From Lingula anatina (Eukaryota; Brachiopoda; Lingulata; Lingulida; Lingulidae), in NCBI RefSeq assembly GCF_001039355.2, contig NW_019773544.1:23666-87665 (forward strand): a stretch of 64,000 bases of DNA, given 5' to 3'. Shown here piece by piece: positions 59,034-64,000 of this stretch (position 1 is the stretch's first letter; each line of letters starts with the position of its first letter). The notes under the pieces are model-generated. The model made no database searches. It saw nothing but the letters and a program-made list of their open reading frames with translations, and was not told where the DNA came from. Both the position numbers and the translations under genes were made by a program.

Positions 59034-62000
59034 AAGCCACCTGTATTAAAACCATCTACAAACATGCTCTAATCTGCATGCATCATACTACAGTTTAATC
59101 AAAATTCTGCCCCATTTTCTTGTCTGTGCATTTTGNTGTCTTCTTTGCCAAGCCTTATGTTTTATTTTTCCAGAGTTCAAAATTTATTATCCATTACCGT
59201 ACTGCACATTTTGCTTTTACCACCAATATGTACTTTTTGATACAGCGTAACTCGAAAACCGTATGGAATACAAAAAAACCGAGACCACTGCCAGTGTTGG
59301 GCTTTACATGCTCTACAAAATGCAAAAAAGAATGGGTCTCTAGCATTAACGGTTCCCGAATTAGAGACAGTTTTCAGTTTTGGTATCTTATGGTCGCTAC
59401 TCCCGTGAAAATGCACCGATTGACCCCAAATTCATGGAGATGAAAGATGACCTGAAGGGTAACACTTTCCAATAATATTATTGGTTAAGTCTGTATAGTG
59501 TCTGAATAACAGGGCAAAAAAAAAATGTTTTCGTAAAAAATTTCATTTTTTTGAAAATTTTGACCCATTTGACCTTGAAGTAAAGGTCAAAGGTCAAATC
59601 CAAGGGTATATTTGAAATCTACACATATGACTTTTGGAAAGCCGTCTATAGAAATTTTTCCCATAACTCCTTCCGTAGGGTAGATAATTAGCATTTAATT
59701 TTGCCATTTTTGGACAAGGGTGCATTGTAATGAGTGCCACACCCAGACCCCAATACCGACAAAGCCCAAATTTTACGTGGAACGAGTTGAGATTATAGGT
59801 GACCTAAATCCATGAGATGGGTACGGGGGCCCTTACCGTCTAGGAGGAGAAGCGGTAACGGTAGCCGTCCGGCAGAGCCGCAAGCCGGCGGAGCTGGCGG
59901 AGCCAGCGGAGCCGGCGGAACGATCCGGACAGGACCGAAACCATGTGTACCGCCAGCGCTAACGCTGGTGGTACAATAATAATAATAATAATAACGACAG
60001 CAATAATATTAGACCCCCCCTTCCCAAACTACCAAACCTCCGCCTGCTAAGTACATTACTTCAATTGAAATTGAATTGACCCTTTCGACACTTACACGTG
60101 GAAATATATTGACTTAAAGAGGATAATCATGTTTGACGTTGTACCTTAGTTACAGAAAGAAAAATAAACAGCAAGACTTGAACTCAAAATGTCAAAGAAA
60201 TAAATACAAACAAACTTAGAAGGCGAGAGAGTACTAGTATATAAGACCAGGCATCACACTGTTTTCATATATACAGCACTATACCACACTGTATTTATAT
60301 ATACTGCACTTTTTTATACAATCCAACTTTTGTTATATTTTGTTAGTTGCAAATAAACTTATTTTTTATTATTATACTATTAAATAATAAACCTGCCTCT
60401 CTTTTCAGCCTCTGTCCAGTGGTCAAGTGTTTTTCCTTCTCCTTCAAGGCCTCCTTCAGCTTGAGGACCTCTCTCTGGTAGTCGTCCCTCTCCTGTTCTC
60501 TCTCCACTGCCTGGCTCTACAACACAGTAACATATAAAGTATAAGAAATTGCCAGCATTAAATAGATCTTAGACCTACATCTTATTGTCCTGGTCTATCC
60601 ATTTTCTATTCTCTGTATTTTTTTTTTTTAATTTAATATGAATTATTGGCTAGACAGTAAAGCTGACAAATATACAGACACCATACAAGAAACAATGCAG
60701 CAAAGCTGACAAATGTTCAGACATTCAGACGCAGAAAAGAGTGCACCAAATAATGTTTTGGTCAATTTCGATGCACTATTACATAATGCTTTAAAACAGC
60801 ACAATCACTCTTACCCTCAAGGACACCTACACAATGTAAAAGTATTTATCGCTACCCNATTTTTTTTTTTTAATTTAATATGAATTATTGGCTAGACAGT
60901 AAAGCTGACAAATATACAGACACCATACAAGAAACAATGCAGCAAAGCTGACAAATGTTCAGACATTCAGACGCAGAAAAGAGTGCACCAAATAATGTTT
61001 TGGTCAATTTCGATGCACTATTACATAATGCTTTAAAACAGCACAATCACTCTTACCCTCAAGGACACCTACACAATGTAAAAGTATTTATCGCTACCCT
61101 AGCAGATGAATGTTAGTGCCAGGAATTGCTATGGTAGTGGTAAATACTTTTACAGTGTGTTGGTTTATTCATTGGTTATGTGGTTTATATGGTTGTTAGT
61201 GCTAAAAGATCTGCAGGTAGTGTTAGTAAACGCCTAATCCGTTTATATGGCCTGATATTTACCTCCATGAACTGTTTATTGGCCTTGATCTGCTTCTCCA
61301 TGGCCTCCACCTGTCTAGTCAGGTCTTCTATCTCCAGTTTCTTGGCCTCCAGGAGGTCCTCCAGTCGCAGCCTCTCCTCTTCCACTGCCGTCTCCAACTG
61401 CTGAACGTGTGCCTCGTACTCCTGCTTCTCCTTCCCATGTTGCTTCAGCAGGTCTCGCCTCTCTTGACTGAGTCGAGCGTTCTCCTTGAGTAGCTCTGTA
61501 ATGATATGGGGTAACATTGCTTGTCACATATAGCATCACATGACATCATATAGTAGTTCCTCTCATCTAAGACAACCTTATTATTTCAGACTTTTGAAAT
61601 TCAGGCTACGTAATAATTATTATTATTATACGTATCAGTCTGATTACTTTACAAGGGATTTCAAAATTTGGAGGTTTTGCAGTTTCCCTGAGGTTATATA
61701 TTACAGCACAAATACACCTGAGCCACCATAATTTGATTTTTCTCTAAAAATAAAACACCATTTAGCCAGAATCCCTTTGTTTTTCATCAGATCCACACCA
61801 CACCAAAACCACATCAAAACCCTAAGTATGGGATTAACTGAATGATAAAAAATCTCCCCACTTTTATTTAGAACCACATAATGTCAAAGGCCGCATTCAG
61901 AACAGTGAACTAACTAGTCCTCAGGTCAAATATAGTGAACCACTAAAAAGATTGCCGTCTAGTCCTCTGATAGACACTGAATAGATTCCCCATGGGGAAG

Positions 62001-63032
62001 TATTCAAGTGGGTCGGCCATATTTGACTAGTAAGTCTAATGTTCTAAATATGGCCAAAGGACACCCATAATTTTTTCTTGTTTTCAAAATAATACCCCTT
62101 AAATATTTCTTTTTCATCTACAGATTAAATATATTTTAAAACAAATTAAGAAGAGAAGATAGCTGGAATGAAAGTCAGTATTAATGGAAAAGATACTGTG
62201 GATTAGTATTAAACACCAAAAATATATACCCAAAACCTACACTAGTGCAGTTCAAATTTTCTGAATTGGTAATTTTCAAAAAGATATCATTTGTATCCCT
62301 ACAAGTCCTTGCATTTTGAAAACTGGTTTTATTGAGGGAGAATTTATCCCCAAGTAAGGTGTTTTTCTAATTCAGGCCTTTTGGACTGCACTAATGCAAA
62401 CTACTAGCTAAATACAAGCTCTTATGCACCTCTATAAAACCCACTTAGCTGCCACATAAAGTATATATTAAATATATAAAAAAATGCTGAAATTTCAAAG
62501 TTCAACCACTTCAACCATTTTAAAGATATTGCAATGAAATTGGGAATGAGCCTACTACCCATATTTATACGTCTGATCAATACACATGTTAATGACGACT
62601 TCGTGAAGTAGGCTTTTCATTGTTCAGTGATTTAAAGGACCTTTTTCTGTTTTTGTAGATTCTGGGGCCTGCTTCACAAAATGACTCAAGTCAAAGACTG
62701 GTAATGGCAAAGACTGTTCCAAAATTCTGTTTTTTTAATCCAACCCCTCAATCAAATTGTTGTTGGCAATGATTTTTCCTTTTAGTGCTGTTAACAACAT
62801 TAACAGTGACCCAAACTTTTCCCAAAATGCTCTAGAACCAACATCACAAACTCAAATTCACATAGCTGGCTATCTAATCTTAGCAGTCTAAGCTAAATCC
62901 AAAACAAACAAAAAAAAAAAAAAACTCTTTGCAAAACAGGCCTCTGAGAACAATTCAACAAACCTTGCTGGTGCACAGGCAGGTTTTCCCCTACACTGGG
63001 TGACGCGGTGTCAGAGTGAACGGCCAGAACTT
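57644..63032 (-). CDS. AKAP9/pericentrin-like coiled-coil protein, C-terminal part
   Basis: Five coding exons in phase on the minus strand: 62964-63032, 61263-61495, 60393-60516, 58492-58563, 57644-57714 (stop TAG at 57644-57646). The two large exons encode continuous heptad-type coiled coil. They contain ENARLSQERRDLLKQHGKE, then IEDLTRQVEAMEKQIKANKQF, then SQAVEREQERDDYQREVLKL. The order ...KQ.K.N.QF followed by QAVEREQER.. is, from memory, characteristic of the AKAP9/pericentrin scaffold family, which anchors kinases and microtubule nucleators at centrosome and Golgi. The last two exons encode an acidic Glu/Lys/Pro/Thr-rich tail and a stop. Most of the gene lies beyond the right edge of the window. 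The C-terminal PACT domain is not seen, so this could be an alternative short isoform. SINE, MITE and repeat insertions sit in its introns. Confidence 0.6.
57761..58107 (+). mobile_element. tRNA-derived SINE, ~350 bp, with (ATT)n tail
   Basis: The head has a Pol III A box (TGGCCTTGTGG, 57767-57777) and a perfect B box (GGTTCAAATCC, 57811-57821). A good anticodon arm (TCCGC-CTCCGGA-GCGGG) is present, but the acceptor stem no longer pairs, so it is not a working tRNA. A body with GCTTGGCACTCAGCACTAAGG follows, then a 3' ATT repeat tail. This structure is typical of invertebrate LINE-mobilised SINEs. It lies in plus orientation in the intron between the last two exons of the minus-strand AKAP9-like gene. 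Confidence 0.8.
58976..59031. repeat. (AT)n microsatellite
   Basis: About 28 uninterrupted AT dinucleotides in an intron of the AKAP9-like gene. Confidence 0.97.
59150..59974 (-). repeat. Reverse copy of the palindrome-ended dispersed element
   Basis: Same order of blocks as 4551-5660, on the opposite strand, ending in the palindrome GTACCGCCAGCGCTAACGCTGGTGGTAC (59947-59974) and then an AAT repeat (to about 59992). This copy lacks the MITE found at 5293-5612, so it gives the empty site. It contains a perfect AGGTCAAAGGTCA at 59584-59596. Confidence 0.8.
60616..61099. repeat. Perfect 242 bp tandem duplication across a single N (likely assembly artefact)
   Basis: The sequence before the N at 60858 is repeated identically after it (period 242 bp), down to every substitution. 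Perfect identity across a single-base gap suggests unmerged overlapping contigs rather than a real repeat. It lies in an AKAP9-like intron and does not affect the exons. Confidence 0.85.
61889..62055. mobile_element. MITE copy with CATTCAGAACA ends
   Basis: The left part GCATTCAGAACAGTGAACTA and GGTCAAATATAGTGAACCAC is mirrored by the right part GGGTCGGCCATATTTGACTA...TTCTAAATATGG. Same family as 63206-63387. Confidence 0.6.
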
Positions 63033-63205
63033 CTGCATGCCAAACAACAGGAGTGTGAAAGAGGAAAGGAATACAAAACTAAGTCAAAATGCAGCACAAT
63101 GCACAAAAAGTAGGGTGTCATTCCATAGTGTTGTCCCTCTGTTATATTTTTATCATCTCTGTAAGATTGTTTACAACTTCTATTCCTTAAAATTTTGTTC
63201 TGAAA

Positions 63206-63387
63206 GCCACATTCAGAACAGGAGACTAATAGATTCACCGGTCAAATATGGTCGAACCACTTGAAAGCTTGCTGCATAATCCCCTCAGGAAATCTATTCA
63301 GAGTCTAAACCTGAGTTAAGCAGCAAGCTTTTTAGTGGGTCAGCATATTTCATCTGCAAATCTGTTAGTCCACTGCTCTGAATGTGC
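63206..63387. mobile_element. MITE copy with CATTCAGAACA ends, ~80 bp inverted arms
   Basis: The left arm starts GCCACATTCAGAACAGGAGA and the inverted right arm starts GCACATTCAGAGCAGTGGAC. Both continue to AAAGCTTGCTGC. The rest of 63033-64000 outside this element shows no recognised exon. Confidence 0.7.
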
Positions 63388-64000
63388 TCAAAGTATTCCA
63401 AAGGTTCTTTTTTTTCTTTTTTTTTTTTTGCCTGCAGAGATATATGGTGAGATGAAAGGTTAACAGATGGAAAATTAGTAAACACTATCGAATGGCACCA
63501 TATTTGAACAAAGCATTGTGGGTACGCTGGATAACAGGACTCCCCACAATGCTTACAGAAGGTTCAGAAATGCACGAACTTAAACTGGAAAATATATTAC
63601 TAGCATCACAAAACGACAAGATCACAAAAATAACTACTAGTAAAAAAATTCATCAATCTGTCCCCCCCCCCCAATGATGTAATTTAGACTAGTTCCAGTT
63701 TAAGTTAGTACTTATCTGAGTGTATCTTATAACTGATTTCAAATAAAAGAACTACAGACAAAATGTCATGCCATTTTTGCTGCATTTGTTACAGTAAATA
63801 TAGTTCATGCTATGATCATAATGTACTAATGAAAACTGAAATAAATATAAGGGAGAGAAAAGAAAATTTAAATATAATGTTGCTACAATTCTCTTTTTTT
63901 TTCAGAAAACTGATAAAAACAAGGCAGCAAAGCTGTCAAATGGACAGACATATTACAAAACTGGCAGGAGCAGTGATATCTACTAAAACCATATAAAATG

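Overview
The window is AT-rich eukaryotic DNA. It carries spliced genes with GT-AG introns, AATAAA poly(A) signals and many small non-autonomous mobile elements. Tandem GH18 chitinases with mucin-like PT linkers and CBM14 domains, an hnRNP A/B gene, an AKAP9/pericentrin-like gene, a TRPV-like channel and a tRNA-derived SINE fit a marine invertebrate bilaterian. A mollusc or other lophotrochozoan is my best guess, but the sequence alone does not prove the phylum. All exon models were built by hand from reading frame, splice sites and comparison among paralogues.

Layout. 1-2.65 kb: a duplicated non-coding segment with single-N joins, surrounding the two last exons of an integrase-domain gene. 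2.8-8.4 kb: a repeat province with a palindrome-ended dispersed element, a MITE inserted in it, and a ~145 bp tandem array with its own insertion. 8.4-12.4 kb: a Ty3-type integrase relic, a hairpin MITE and weak minus-strand exon candidates. 12.49-15.58 kb: a DNA transposon whose long terminal inverted repeats are built of short GC-rich subrepeats, with a 1.3 kb degenerate Ty3-type LTR element nested inside. 15.6-21.5 kb: mostly repeats plus an intron-containing tRNA-Phe gene. 21.55-23.48 kb: a nearly intronless TRPV-like channel reading frame that changes frame twice. 26.6-44.9 kb: three tandem plus-strand GH18 chitinase genes. The first two are recent duplicates of 622 and 662 aa with matching TATA promoters. 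The third is older and has a mutated splice donor. 46.2-53.8 kb: a complete minus-strand Squid/hnRNP A/B gene of nine coding exons (367 aa). 57.6-63.0 kb: the 3' part of a minus-strand AKAP9/pericentrin-like coiled-coil gene, with a SINE, MITEs and a copy of the palindrome-ended element in its introns.

The chitinases are predicted secreted enzymes that cut chitin and bind it through C-terminal CBM14 domains. The hnRNP and AKAP9-like genes are housekeeping neighbours with no visible functional link to them. The least ordinary features are the nested transposon, the palindrome-ended repeat carrying perfect nuclear-receptor-type DR1 motifs, the precise empty/filled MITE site, the tRNA-Phe intron, and the non-GT donor in the third chitinase. 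Several exact duplications next to single Ns look like assembly artefacts.
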